This document shows positions 19,202 through 27,404 of a stretch of DNA of 52,500 nucleotides, in pieces. Numbering within the stretch: position 1 is the stretch's first letter; each line of letters begins with the position of its first letter. The stretch lies in assembly GCA_028139285.1 (NCBI GenBank), contig JAOINI010000006.1, forward strand, positions 1 to 52,500. Reading direction: 5' to 3'. Source of the stretch: Candidatus Pelagibacter sp. (GTDB lineage Bacteria; Pseudomonadota; Alphaproteobacteria; Pelagibacterales; Pelagibacteraceae). The notes below the pieces were generated by a model. That model was not told the origin of the DNA, did not search any database, and saw nothing but the letters and a program-made list of their open reading frames with translations. The position numbers and the translations under genes were made by a program.

Positions 19202-19624
19202 CTAAAATGTTTCTACTTTGCTATTTAATGAAATAAGTTTAAGTTCAATCCTTAATTTTGGATATTTTTTCTTAAATTTCTTTTTAATTTTTTTAAAAGA
19301 ATTTCTATGTACCAACGTTTCATTAGCTTCGGAAAATTCTTTTTCCCCATTTATAATTTTAGCTGCTCCACAGTCCCTATGATTAATTACTATTAATTTT
19401 CTTATATTGTGTAATTTTACAGAGGTGTCAAAATTATCCCAAAAAGCTTTGTGCCATTTTTTAAATTTAGAAGCTGTAACACCAACAGCTGATCCTGCAA
19501 TTGTAAAAGAACTATACTTACCAACCAATTTTTTTTTCTTTAAATAATTGTAAACAACAGGTTGGAATCTTGGATCAATACAAGACAATACCATAGCTTT
19601 ATAATTTGATTTCACTTTATTCAA
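19202..19624 (-). CDS. small beta-carbonic-anhydrase-like protein
   Basis: A 140-residue protein with the zinc site of beta-class carbonic anhydrases: Cys15-x-Asp17-x-Arg19 in SCIDPRF, and His82-x-x-Cys85 in INHRDCGAAK. Family members usually have 190-230 residues; this one lacks the N-terminal helical arm and is short at the C-terminus. CO2 hydration is therefore possible but unproven. The only plausible start is a TTG at 19624, overlapping the glmS stop by 8 bases (a GTG at 19615 is an alternative). It is the last gene of a glmU-like, glmS, carbonic-anhydrase-like run. Confidence 0.7.
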   Translation of the reverse strand: MNKVKSNYKAMVLSCIDPRFQPVVYNYLKKKKLVGKYSSFTIAGSAVGVTASKFKKWHKAFWDNFDTSVKLHNIRKLIVINHRDCGAAKIINGEKEFSEANETLVHRNSFKKIKKKFKKKYPKLRIELKLISLNSKVETF

Positions 19625-21434
19625 CTGTCACTGACTTAGCTAAATTTCTTGGTTTATCAATATCACAATTTTTTAATGAAGCTACATGGTACGACAAAAG
19701 CTGCAAAGGAATTGTAAGTAACAATGGTGATAGGAAGCTATCTACACGAGGCACTCTTAATCTAAATCTTATATTGGTACTTAATAATCTTTTACTATTA
19801 TCAGTTATAAAAAATATTTTTCCACCTCTTGCTATGACCTCCTGCATATTAGAAAGAGTTTTTTCGTAATATTTGTCTTTAGGCGCTATTACTATTACTG
19901 GTAAGCCCTCCTCAATTAAAGCCAATGGTCCATGTTTCATTTCACCAGCAGGATATCCTTCAGCATGTAAATAAGAAAGTTCTTTCAATTTTAAAGCGCC
20001 TTCAAGGGCTATTGGAAATGAATTTCCTCTTCCTAAAAACATTGAACCTTTAGCATCTAAAAATTCTTTTGCTATTAACTGAATTTCACTCTCAAGTTTT
20101 AAAGTACTGTTTATCGCACCTGGAAGTTTTTTTAAATTTTCTACATGTGTATCATAATTCTTTTTATCAATATCACCTCTCTCAATAGAAAGTTTTAAAG
20201 ATAAAATATACAGAACAATTAATTGTCCCAAAAAAGCTTTGGTTGAGGCAACACCAATTTCAGGGCCAGCATGAATTGGTAATACCCAATCAGAGTTCCT
20301 AGCAATAGTACTTTCTACTACATTTACTATTGAGCAAGTTTTAACTTTATTTTTTTTACAAATATCAAGAGCTGCTGCAGTATCTGCTGTTTCACCAGAT
20401 TGAGAAACAAAAATATATAAATTATTAGTTTTAAATTTTAAATTTCTATATCTAAATTCTGAGGCTATATCGATCTCAGTATCAATAGAAGTTAATTCCT
20501 CAAACCAGTACTTTGCTACTAAACAAGAATGATAAGCTGTTCCACAACCAATCAAAATTATCTTATTAATTTTTTTAGGTTCAATAGGAAAATTATAAAT
20601 ATTGATATCTTTTTTAAGACTATCAGTATACTCGCTCAAGCATTTCTTTATAGTGTTTGATTGCTCAAAAATTTCTTTAGACATAAAGTTTTTATAGTCA
20701 CCTTTGTCTGTAGTATTTTCATCATCTGAAACGGTATAAATTTTTTTATTTATTTTTTTTTGCTTTGCATCGTAAAAATCGATCTTATTTTTTGATAACA
20801 AACATAATTCACCATCGTCTAAATATGAAATTTTATTTGTCATAGATTTTAGAGCGTAAGAGTCTGAACCTAAGTAATTTTCTTCATTTGAATAACCAAC
20901 AGCTAGTGGGCTACCTCTCCTCGCACCAATAATGATGTCAGGAAAATTTTTAAATATAATTCCTAAAGCAAAACTACCTTTTAATTTTTTTAAGGTTTTG
21001 AATACTGACTCTAAAGGATTTGAGTTTTTTAAAAACTGAGTAACTAAGACAGTAATAACTTCAGTATCAGTTTGTGATTTAAACTTGAAACCTTTTTCTT
21101 CAAGATCCTTTTTTAATTCATCTGAGTTTTCTATTATACCATTATGAACTACTGAAACTTTCTCAGAAGAATGAGGATGTGCATTAATAATATTAGGGAT
21201 TCCATGAGTAGCCCATCTTACATGGCCTATGCCTATATTGCCATTAGAGGGATTTTTGAACAAAATTTTTTCAAGTTCCTCAACTCTTCCAGAGCATTTT
21301 TTCTCATCTATTAAGTTATCGCTTAAAGTGGCTAAACCCGCAGAGTCATAACCTCTATATTCTAACTTTTTTAAAGAGTTGATAATATTAATGGAAACAG
21401 GTTTGTTGCTAGCAATTCCAATTATTCCACACAT
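19617..21434 (-). CDS. glmS: glutamine--fructose-6-phosphate aminotransferase
   Basis: GlmS makes glucosamine 6-phosphate for peptidoglycan and LPS. The 605-residue protein has the N-terminal glutaminase with Cys2 ([10 protein letters not shown]), the GHVRWATHG motif and HPHSSEKVSVVHNGII. Two SIS sugar-isomerase domains follow, with LIGCGTAYHSC and FVSQSGETADT in the first, and FLGRGNSFPIALEGALKLKELSYLHAEG in the second. It ends in the family's DKPRNLAKSVTVE tail. Its ATG shares a base with the stop of the upstream acetyltransferase gene (TAATG), a link that fits a shared UDP-GlcNAc pathway. Confidence 0.97.
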   Translation of the reverse strand: MCGIIGIASNKPVSINIINSLKKLEYRGYDSAGLATLSDNLIDEKKCSGRVEELEKILFKNPSNGNIGIGHVRWATHGIPNIINAHPHSSEKVSVVHNGIIENSDELKKDLEEKGFKFKSQTDTEVITVLVTQFLKNSNPLESVFKTLKKLKGSFALGIIFKNFPDIIIGARRGSPLAVGYSNEENYLGSDSYALKSMTNKISYLDDGELCLLSKNKIDFYDAKQKKINKKIYTVSDDENTTDKGDYKNFMSKEIFEQSNTIKKCLSEYTDSLKKDINIYNFPIEPKKINKIILIGCGTAYHSCLVAKYWFEELTSIDTEIDIASEFRYRNLKFKTNNLYIFVSQSGETADTAAALDICKKNKVKTCSIVNVVESTIARNSDWVLPIHAGPEIGVASTKAFLGQLIVLYILSLKLSIERGDIDKKNYDTHVENLKKLPGAINSTLKLESEIQLIAKEFLDAKGSMFLGRGNSFPIALEGALKLKELSYLHAEGYPAGEMKHGPLALIEEGLPVIVIAPKDKYYEKTLSNMQEVIARGGKIFFITDNSKRLLSTNIRFRLRVPRVDSFLSPLLLTIPLQLLSYHVASLKNCDIDKPRNLAKSVTVE

Positions 21435-22078
21435 TATTTTTTCTTTCTCTTATAGTTTGCGACTGAGATTTGTGATGCCCTTGTGAGTGCTAATGATTTT
21501 TTTTTAACATTTTTTGTTATTACAGATCCTGCACCAACAATACTATTTTTACCTACGCTAACTGGTGCAACTAATGAAGAGTTAGAACCTATAAAAACAT
21601 TATCTGCTATTTTTGTTTTTGATTTTTTAATACCATCGTAATTACAAGTAATTGTTCCTGCGCCAATGTTAGAATTTTTACCTACTGAAGTGTCTCCAAC
21701 ATAAGAGAGATGATTTACTTTTGAGTTTTTATTTATAAGAGATTTTTTTGTTTCTACAAAGTTTCCAATTTTAGTGTTTTCTTTTAAAAATGTTCCCTCT
21801 CTTAATCTAGCGTATGGCCCGACAACTACATTGCGCTCAATTTTTGTTCCCTCCAGATGGCTGAAAGATTTGATATGAGAATTGTCTCCAATTTTAACAT
21901 TTGGACCGATAACAACATAGGGATCCACTGTAACGTTTTTTCCAAAAAGAGTATCTTTTGATAAAAATATAGTTTCTGGTGCAATTAAATTTACACCCTT
22001 CTTTAAAGCTTTGTTTCTTAGTAATTCTTGGGAAAGCCTATACGAGTTAGCTTTATTTAATTTATTATTTGTATTCAT
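21434..22078 (-). CDS. glmU: glucosamine-1-phosphate N-acetyltransferase (GlmU C-terminal half only)
   Basis: A 214-residue left-handed beta-helix protein equivalent to the acetyltransferase half of GlmU. Hexapeptide repeats span most of the chain. Residues matching the E. coli catalytic set are present: the RLREG loop at 91-95, lysine in VETKKS (about 111-112), and His123 and Tyr126 in [19 protein letters not shown] follows. The pyrophosphorylase (uridylyltransferase) half, which should precede it, is absent: upstream lies a divergent HAD gene. The ATG at 22078 is chosen; the frame stays open to a GTG at 22120 but that stretch does not look like protein of the family. It is coupled to glmS. 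Confidence 0.87.
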   Translation of the reverse strand: MNTNNKLNKANSYRLSQELLRNKALKKGVNLIAPETIFLSKDTLFGKNVTVDPYVVIGPNVKIGDNSHIKSFSHLEGTKIERNVVVGPYARLREGTFLKENTKIGNFVETKKSLINKNSKVNHLSYVGDTSVGKNSNIGAGTITCNYDGIKKSKTKIADNVFIGSNSSLVAPVSVGKNSIVGAGSVITKNVKKKSLALTRASQISVANYKRKKK

Positions 22079-22148
22079 TAAAAATTTCTTTACATTAATA
22101 ATGTAACTGAAATAAGTCACAAAATATTTCTTTTTAATACTTTTAAAA

Positions 22149-22811
22149 ATGAATCAAATTTACACTATTCTTTTTGATCTAGACGGTACAATAGTAAATA
22201 CTGCACCCGATTTAATGGCTGCACATAATCATGTTATGAGAAAATATGGCCATACAGAGAAAAAACTTGAGGATATTAAATCACTCGCAGGTAGAGGCGC
22301 TTGGGTAATGATGCAAAGATCTTTTAAAGAAAAAATTACAGATGAAAAAATTAAAAAAGAAATGACAAAAGAATTTATAGATTTTTATTCAAAGAATATT
22401 GATAAAGGTAGTATTCCAATTAAAGGGGTAGTTGATTTTTTTAAATGGGCCAAAAATAAAAATATTTCTATGGCTGTGTGCACAAATAAACAAGAAAGAC
22501 TTGCAATAGACTTATTAAAAAAGTTAAATTTATTGAATTTTTTTGATTATGTTGCTGGTTCAGATACTTTTTCTTTTAATAAACCTGATCCAAGACATTT
22601 AACAGATGTGGTTGAAATAATCGGAGGAGATCTACAAAAGACAATTATGGTTGGTGATAGTGAAGTTGATGCAGTGTCTGCTCAAAACGCTAATTTGCCT
22701 TTCGTACTTGTTAAAGGTGGTTATACAGAAAAAACTGAAAAAGAAATCAAACATGATGCACTAATTTCTGATTTTGTAAATTTTGAAAAAATTATTGAAA
22801 AATTTTTATGA
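22149..22811 (+). CDS. gph: HAD-family phosphatase, phosphoglycolate phosphatase-like
   Basis: A 220-residue HAD hydrolase. Motif I is [16 protein letters not shown] with the nucleophile and acid/base aspartates, motif II is the threonine in VCTNK, and motifs III/IV are NKPDP and [12 protein letters not shown]. The helical cap between motifs I and II and the overall length fit Gph, which dephosphorylates 2-phosphoglycolate, though substrate range in this family is wide. It overlaps the following LysE-type gene by 4 bases. Confidence 0.85.
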   Translation: MNQIYTILFDLDGTIVNTAPDLMAAHNHVMRKYGHTEKKLEDIKSLAGRGAWVMMQRSFKEKITDEKIKKEMTKEFIDFYSKNIDKGSIPIKGVVDFFKWAKNKNISMAVCTNKQERLAIDLLKKLNLLNFFDYVAGSDTFSFNKPDPRHLTDVVEIIGGDLQKTIMVGDSEVDAVSAQNANLPFVLVKGGYTEKTEKEIKHDALISDFVNFEKIIEKFL

Positions 22812-23407
22812 TAAGTTTTGCTCTTTTTTCTGCTTTAGCGGCATTTTATTTTACTATGTTTTTTACTCCAGGCCCAAATAATGCGATGCTAACTGCTTCT
22901 GGCATGAAATTTGGTTTTGTTAGAACTTTACCACATTTAATTGGGATACCTTTAGGACATATCATACAGATTGGTTTGACCTGTTTTGGTTTAGCAAATT
23001 TATTTCTAATCTATCCTCAAATTCAATTTTATATGAAAATCCTTTGTTTTCTTTATTTACTTTATTTAGGATGGAAAATGATCGGATCATTTTCAATGAT
23101 CCAGAAAGAAACTGGAAGACCATTAAGATTTTACGAAGCATCTTTGTTTCAATTCATAAATCCAAAAGCTTGGTCAATTGCTGTAACTGTTGCATCGGGT
23201 TTTTTTCCTACTGAAGAAAATATTTTTATAGGAGTAGCCTTTGTTACTATTACTGCAGCAATAATTTGTTTTCCAACAATAAGTCTTTGGGCATTATTTG
23301 GAAGTGGGTTAAGAAAATTCGTAGGAGATATTAAAACAAAAAAAATTATAGAATATCTTTTGGCTCTTTTATTGGTATTAACAGGTATATTTATTCTTAT
23401 TAAATAA
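22808..23407 (+). CDS. LysE/RhtB family amino acid exporter
   Basis: A 199-residue inner-membrane protein with about six hydrophobic segments. The N-terminal FTPGPNNAMLTASGMKFG is the LysE/RhtB family signature, and FQFINPKAWSIAVT matches its conserved central loop. Members export amino acids or related small compounds; the substrate here cannot be assigned. It begins inside the last codons of gph (ATGA overlap). Confidence 0.87.
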   Translation: MISFALFSALAAFYFTMFFTPGPNNAMLTASGMKFGFVRTLPHLIGIPLGHIIQIGLTCFGLANLFLIYPQIQFYMKILCFLYLLYLGWKMIGSFSMIQKETGRPLRFYEASLFQFINPKAWSIAVTVASGFFPTEENIFIGVAFVTITAAIICFPTISLWALFGSGLRKFVGDIKTKKIIEYLLALLLVLTGIFILIK

Positions 23408-23413
23408 TAGCCT

Positions 23414-23442
23414 TTGATTTTTAGTAATCTCTTTAATATAAA
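23414..23442 (+). promoter_or_regulatory. probable promoter of prpB
   Basis: A -35-like TTGATT (23414-23419), a 17-base spacer and a -10 box TATAAA (23437-23442) lie in the 43-base gap between the LysE gene and prpB. The -10 box ends 8 bases before the prpB ATG at 23451, so transcription would begin almost at the start codon. This is inferred from consensus only. Confidence 0.45.
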
Positions 23443-23450
23443 CTTTTCAG

Positions 23451-24347
23451 ATGCATTTTACAAAAAAGACAAGTTCTGAAAAAAGATTACAATTTGTAAA
23501 AAATTTACAATCAAAAAAACTTCTTAGATTTCCAGGCGCTTATAACCCTTTGTGTGCAAAACTTATAGCTGAAATAGGGTTTGACGGTGTTTATATCTCG
23601 GGAGGTGTTATGTCTAATGACTTAGGTCTACCGGACATAGGACTTACAACATTAGATCAAGTGAGTTATAGAGCTAACCAAATATCGAGAGTCACAGATC
23701 TTCCTACCATTGTAGATGCTGACACTGGATTTAAAGATTGTAAAAAAACAATAATCACTTTTGAGAAAAAAGGTTTAGCTGGTTGTCATATTGAAGATCA
23801 AATTGCTGAGAAAAGATGCGGTCATTTAGATAATAAAGAACTAATTTCTAAAGATGAGATGGTTAAAAAAATTAAAGAGTCCGTTAACGCAAGAAAAGAC
23901 AAAAATTTTTTAGTAATAGTGAGAACTGATGCAAATACTGTCGAAGGAATTGATAAAACTTTAGAAAGAATTAAATCATATGAGGATGCAGGTGCAGATA
24001 TAATTTTTCCAGAAGCAATGAGAGATGAAAAAGAATTTGAAAAAGTGAGAAAAATATCAAAAGGGTATTTGTTGGCAAACATGACAGAATTTGGAAAATC
24101 TAAATTACTAAATAGATCGCAATTAGAAAATTTAGGCTATAATTTAGTAATTTATCCTGTGACAACTCAACGTTTGGCGATGCAAAATGTTGAATTAGGT
24201 CTTAAATCAATATTTAAAGATGGTCATCAAAATAATATTATTGACAAAATGCAGACTAGAAAAAGGTTGTACGAGTTAGTAGAATATGAGAAATACAATA
24301 CGCCTGATAAGAAAATTACAGATTTTTCTACTGAGGGGCATGAATAA
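23451..24347 (+). CDS. prpB: 2-methylisocitrate lyase
   Basis: PrpB splits 2-methylisocitrate to pyruvate and succinate, the last step of the methylcitrate cycle for propionyl-CoA. The 298-residue protein belongs to the isocitrate lyase/PEP mutase superfamily. FPGAYNPLCAKLIAEIGFDGVYISGG opens the barrel, metal-binding VDADTGF follows, and the catalytic loop KRCGH is intact. TEFGKS and the YPVTTQRLAM segment support PrpB over other lyases. It is coupled to prpC by a one-base overlap. Confidence 0.9.
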   Translation: MHFTKKTSSEKRLQFVKNLQSKKLLRFPGAYNPLCAKLIAEIGFDGVYISGGVMSNDLGLPDIGLTTLDQVSYRANQISRVTDLPTIVDADTGFKDCKKTIITFEKKGLAGCHIEDQIAEKRCGHLDNKELISKDEMVKKIKESVNARKDKNFLVIVRTDANTVEGIDKTLERIKSYEDAGADIIFPEAMRDEKEFEKVRKISKGYLLANMTEFGKSKLLNRSQLENLGYNLVIYPVTTQRLAMQNVELGLKSIFKDGHQNNIIDKMQTRKRLYELVEYEKYNTPDKKITDFSTEGHE

Positions 24348-25471
24348 TGAGTGAAGAAATTAAAAAAGGTTTATTAGGGATAGTCGTTGATGAAACTACA
24401 ATTTCACATGTGGTTCCTGAGCTGAGTGCCTTGACTTATAGAGGTTACACAGTTCAAGAACTTTGTGACAAATGTGATTTTGAAGAAGTTGCTTACTTGG
24501 TTCTTAACGGAGAACTTCCTAATAAAAATCAGCTAAAAAAATTTATTAAACAAGAGAGATCTGAAAGAAGACTTTCTAAACAAATATTAAATGATATTAA
24601 AAAAATGCCTAGAAATGCTCATCCTATGGATGTGATTAGAACTTGTGTAAGTTTAATGGCATTAGAAGATAAAGACACTAAAGATAATTCTCCAAAGGCA
24701 AATATGAGAAAAGCGATGAGAATATTTGCTAAAACACCTACTGCTGTTGCGGCTTACTTTAGAACAAGAAAAGGTAAATCGATCATTGCACCAAGTAAAA
24801 AATTATCTTTCTCAGAAAATTTCTTTAAAATGATGTTCAATAAAGTGCCAGATAAAGAGATAGTCAGAGCTTTTGATATCTCATTAATATTATACGCAGA
24901 ACATAGTTTTAATGTTTCAACTTTTACCGCGAGAACTATTACATCAAGTTTATCTGATTTGCACGGTGCAATAACTGGGGCGATTGCGTCTCTTAAAGGC
25001 CCTCTTCATGGAGGAGCTAATGAAGCTGTGATGCATATGATGAAAGAGATTGGAAAACCTGAAAAAGCAAAAGCTTGGATTGAAAATGCATTAAATAAAA
25101 AAAAGGTAGTAATGGGATTTGGGCACAGAGTTTACCGAACAGGAGACTCAAGAGTGCCAACAATGAAACACTATATGTTTAAAGTAGCAAAACTTTTGAA
25201 AAAAGAAAAATATACGAGAATGTATGAAATTTTAGAAAAAGTAATGTTACAAAGAAAAAATATCCATCCAAATGTAGATTTTCCATGTGGTCCAACTTAT
25301 TACATGATGGGTATCGATATAGATTTCTACACACCAATATTTGTAATGTCTCGTATTACTGGTTGGTCAGCTCACATCATGGAGCAACATGCCTCGAATA
25401 AACTTATTAGACCTTTATCAAAATACAGAGGTGCTGAAGTAAGAGAAGTCATGTTGTTAAATCAAAGATAA
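24347..25471 (+). CDS. prpC: 2-methylcitrate synthase
   Basis: PrpC condenses propionyl-CoA with oxaloacetate. The 374-residue length and motifs fit the bacterial methylcitrate/citrate synthase group: TYRGYTVQELCDKCDFEEVAYL near the N-terminus, SLKGPLHGGANEAVM with one catalytic histidine, MGFGHRVYRTGDSR with the second, and SRITGWSAHIMEQ near the end. Its position next to prpB favours methylcitrate synthase, though some of these enzymes also accept acetyl-CoA. It starts in the TAATG overlap with prpB and is followed directly by a small membrane peptide gene. Confidence 0.88.
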   Translation: MSEEIKKGLLGIVVDETTISHVVPELSALTYRGYTVQELCDKCDFEEVAYLVLNGELPNKNQLKKFIKQERSERRLSKQILNDIKKMPRNAHPMDVIRTCVSLMALEDKDTKDNSPKANMRKAMRIFAKTPTAVAAYFRTRKGKSIIAPSKKLSFSENFFKMMFNKVPDKEIVRAFDISLILYAEHSFNVSTFTARTITSSLSDLHGAITGAIASLKGPLHGGANEAVMHMMKEIGKPEKAKAWIENALNKKKVVMGFGHRVYRTGDSRVPTMKHYMFKVAKLLKKEKYTRMYEILEKVMLQRKNIHPNVDFPCGPTYYMMGIDIDFYTPIFVMSRITGWSAHIMEQHASNKLIRPLSKYRGAEVREVMLLNQR

Positions 25472-25657
25472 ATGACTTTAAACAATTTACTTTTATTTTT
25501 GATCTTAGTTACATTAGCAACATACACATTTATGCCTTGGAAGGGTATCGATAAAGGTTCTTTGGTAAAAGTAGTATCACAGTGGTTAATGTGGTTTGTT
25601 ATTTTTGCAATCTTAGTTTTAATATCTACTTTTTTGGGAATTGAAGTTTCTGGATAA
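25472..25657 (+). CDS. small two-helix membrane protein of unknown function
   Basis: A 61-residue ORF starts with ATG on the base after the prpC stop. It encodes two hydrophobic segments (about residues 5-22 and 36-56) separated by the short polar stretch PWKGIDKGSLVK. It is probably a real gene: it fills the space exactly, has the coding style of its neighbours and overlaps the next gene by 17 bases. I do not recognise the family. Cotranscription with prpBC is likely. Confidence 0.6.
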   Translation: MTLNNLLLFLILVTLATYTFMPWKGIDKGSLVKVVSQWLMWFVIFAILVLISTFLGIEVSG

Positions 25658-26543
25658 CAATTTTTTTCATCAAACTAGAATTTTAGATGGAGGTATGGGC
25701 CAGGAACTCCTTAACCGTGGAGTAAAACCTCATGGAACACTTTGGGGGGCTTCAGCTTTATATAATCGGAAATATCATAAAACAGTTGTAAAAACTCATT
25801 ACGATTTTATTAAAGCTGGTGCGGAGGTTATTGTAACTAATAGCTTTGGTAGTAGAAAACGAAGACTTATCGAAAATGGTTTGGTAAAAGAATATAAAAA
25901 TCTTAACGTTCTTGCAGGAAAATTAGCTCAAAGAGCTGTAGCTATGTCTAAGAAAAAGGTTTTAATTGCTGGAAGTTTGCCTCCTCAAAACTTTACTTAT
26001 TTTGCTGATCTTGGAAAAGATTTAAAGTTTATAAAAGAAAGTTTTAGATCTCAGGCAAAATTTCTCAATCCATATGTAGATTTCTTTTATCTAGATGTAA
26101 TGAGTAGTTGGAAAGAGTGTTTATTGGGTTTGAGTGCTATTAAAAAATACAAGAAAAAAATTTTAGTCGGTATCCACATTAGGAGTAAAGGATTGTTACC
26201 CTCAGGTGAAAAATTTGTAACTGTTGCAAAAAAAGTTCAAAAACACAAACCCATTGGAATTATGGCATCTTGTGTTTCTTTTGAGGATTTAAATGAAGTG
26301 ATTAAAGATGCTAAAAAACTTAAAGTCCCATTCGGGTTTAAAATTAATGCTTTTGAACATATTCCCCCAGGTTGGAAACCAGACTCAAATAATCCTAAGG
26401 TGCAACTTGGAAAAAGAAAAGATCTTACTCCTAAAAAGTTTCTTGAAATTTGTAAAAAATTAAAGAGTAAAGGCGCTAAAATTATTGGAGGATGTTGTGA
26501 AATTACTCCTAAACATATTAAAAAGTTAAAATCTTTAGTGTGA
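25641..26543 (+). CDS. homocysteine S-methyltransferase family protein
   Basis: A 300-residue member of the zinc-dependent homocysteine methyltransferase family (MmuM/BHMT type), which makes methionine from homocysteine and a methyl donor such as S-methylmethionine or betaine. RILDGGMGQELLNRG is the N-terminal signature. The three zinc cysteines can be placed in MASCVSF (about Cys 213) and GGCCEITPKHI (about Cys 282-283). The best start is a TTG at 25641, inside the preceding small ORF; no ATG precedes the conserved DGGMG. The donor is unknown; the glycine betaine transporter genes next door are suggestive but weak evidence. Confidence 0.83.
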   Translation: MKFLDNNFFHQTRILDGGMGQELLNRGVKPHGTLWGASALYNRKYHKTVVKTHYDFIKAGAEVIVTNSFGSRKRRLIENGLVKEYKNLNVLAGKLAQRAVAMSKKKVLIAGSLPPQNFTYFADLGKDLKFIKESFRSQAKFLNPYVDFFYLDVMSSWKECLLGLSAIKKYKKKILVGIHIRSKGLLPSGEKFVTVAKKVQKHKPIGIMASCVSFEDLNEVIKDAKKLKVPFGFKINAFEHIPPGWKPDSNNPKVQLGKRKDLTPKKFLEICKKLKSKGAKIIGGCCEITPKHIKKLKSLV

Positions 26544-27386
26544 TTTAATAATTTTTTGTGTAATCCTATCTAAGATAATTGCTAGAATTACAATTCCTGT
26601 TCCACCAATAACAGCAGAGCCAACATCAAGTCTTCCTAGGGCGATATATACAGTTAAACCTAGTCCCCCAGCACCTATAAGAGCTGCAATAACTACCATC
26701 GATAATGCAAGCATCAATGTTTGATTAACTCCTGCCATTATGGTCTTTAAAGACAAAGGAATTTCAATTTTAATCAGTATTAAAAATTTTGTAAGTCCTA
26801 AACTTGATCCTGCTTCTTTAAACCCTTTTCCAACTTGCCTAATACCTAAATTTGTTAATCGAATTATTGGTGGTAAAGCAAATATAATTGTAGCAACTAC
26901 TCCAGGAGTTAATCCAACCCCAAAAAGCATAACTACAGGGATTAAATAAACGAAACTTGGTATTGTTTGCATTATATCAAGTATTGGACGTAAAATAATT
27001 TCAAAAGTATTGCTTCTTGAGGCAATGATGCCAAGAGGAATTCCTATTAACATACAAAATAAAACAGCAGTAAAAATCATTGCAAGCGTGGTCATGCTTT
27101 CTGACCATAGGTCAACAAGATCAATAAAAAGTAAACTTAAAAAAGAAAATATTGCGAATTTAATTCCATTTGTTCTGTAAGCAAAAATTACAAATATCAA
27201 AAGTATTATTGGAAAAGGAATAAAGTTAAAAAGTGAATCTAGGCTATTTAGAACAGTATCAATTGGGGCTGAGATTTTTTTAAAGAGTGGCCGTTGTTCA
27301 AATAGCCACTCTTTAATATTTCCTTCAATCCATTCACCTAATGGAATGTATATTTCGTAATCTGATGGGGCTAATTTTAAACTCAT
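26535..27386 (-). CDS. proW: glycine betaine/proline ABC transporter permease
   Basis: The inner-membrane permease of a ProU-type osmoprotectant importer, 283 residues with about seven hydrophobic segments. The N-terminal stretch before the first helix, with W-containing PLGEWIEGNIKEWL, resembles ProW. The EAA loop is visible as FKEAGSSLGLTKFLILIKIEIPLSLKTIMAGVNQ, the site contacted by the ATPase, so an ATPase partner must exist. It follows proX by 18 bases and meets the homocysteine methyltransferase gene end to end with a 9-base overlap. The ProV ATPase gene is not in this window. Confidence 0.9.
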   Translation of the reverse strand: MSLKLAPSDYEIYIPLGEWIEGNIKEWLFEQRPLFKKISAPIDTVLNSLDSLFNFIPFPIILLIFVIFAYRTNGIKFAIFSFLSLLFIDLVDLWSESMTTLAMIFTAVLFCMLIGIPLGIIASRSNTFEIILRPILDIMQTIPSFVYLIPVVMLFGVGLTPGVVATIIFALPPIIRLTNLGIRQVGKGFKEAGSSLGLTKFLILIKIEIPLSLKTIMAGVNQTLMLALSMVVIAALIGAGGLGLTVYIALGRLDVGSAVIGGTGIVILAIILDRITQKIIKSH

Positions 27387-27404
27387 TAAAATTAACCTGA
27401 ACCC

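Noticed and set aside
22079..22148. Remnant of the GlmU pyrophosphorylase domain upstream of the acetyltransferase
   Set aside because: The gap is too short and shows no sugar-nucleotide pyrophosphorylase motif; the divergent gph gene follows directly.
25472..25660. SAM-type riboswitch upstream of the homocysteine methyltransferase
   Set aside because: The upstream DNA is coding for the small membrane peptide, and no SAM-II/SAM-V-like pseudoknot core could be found by eye.
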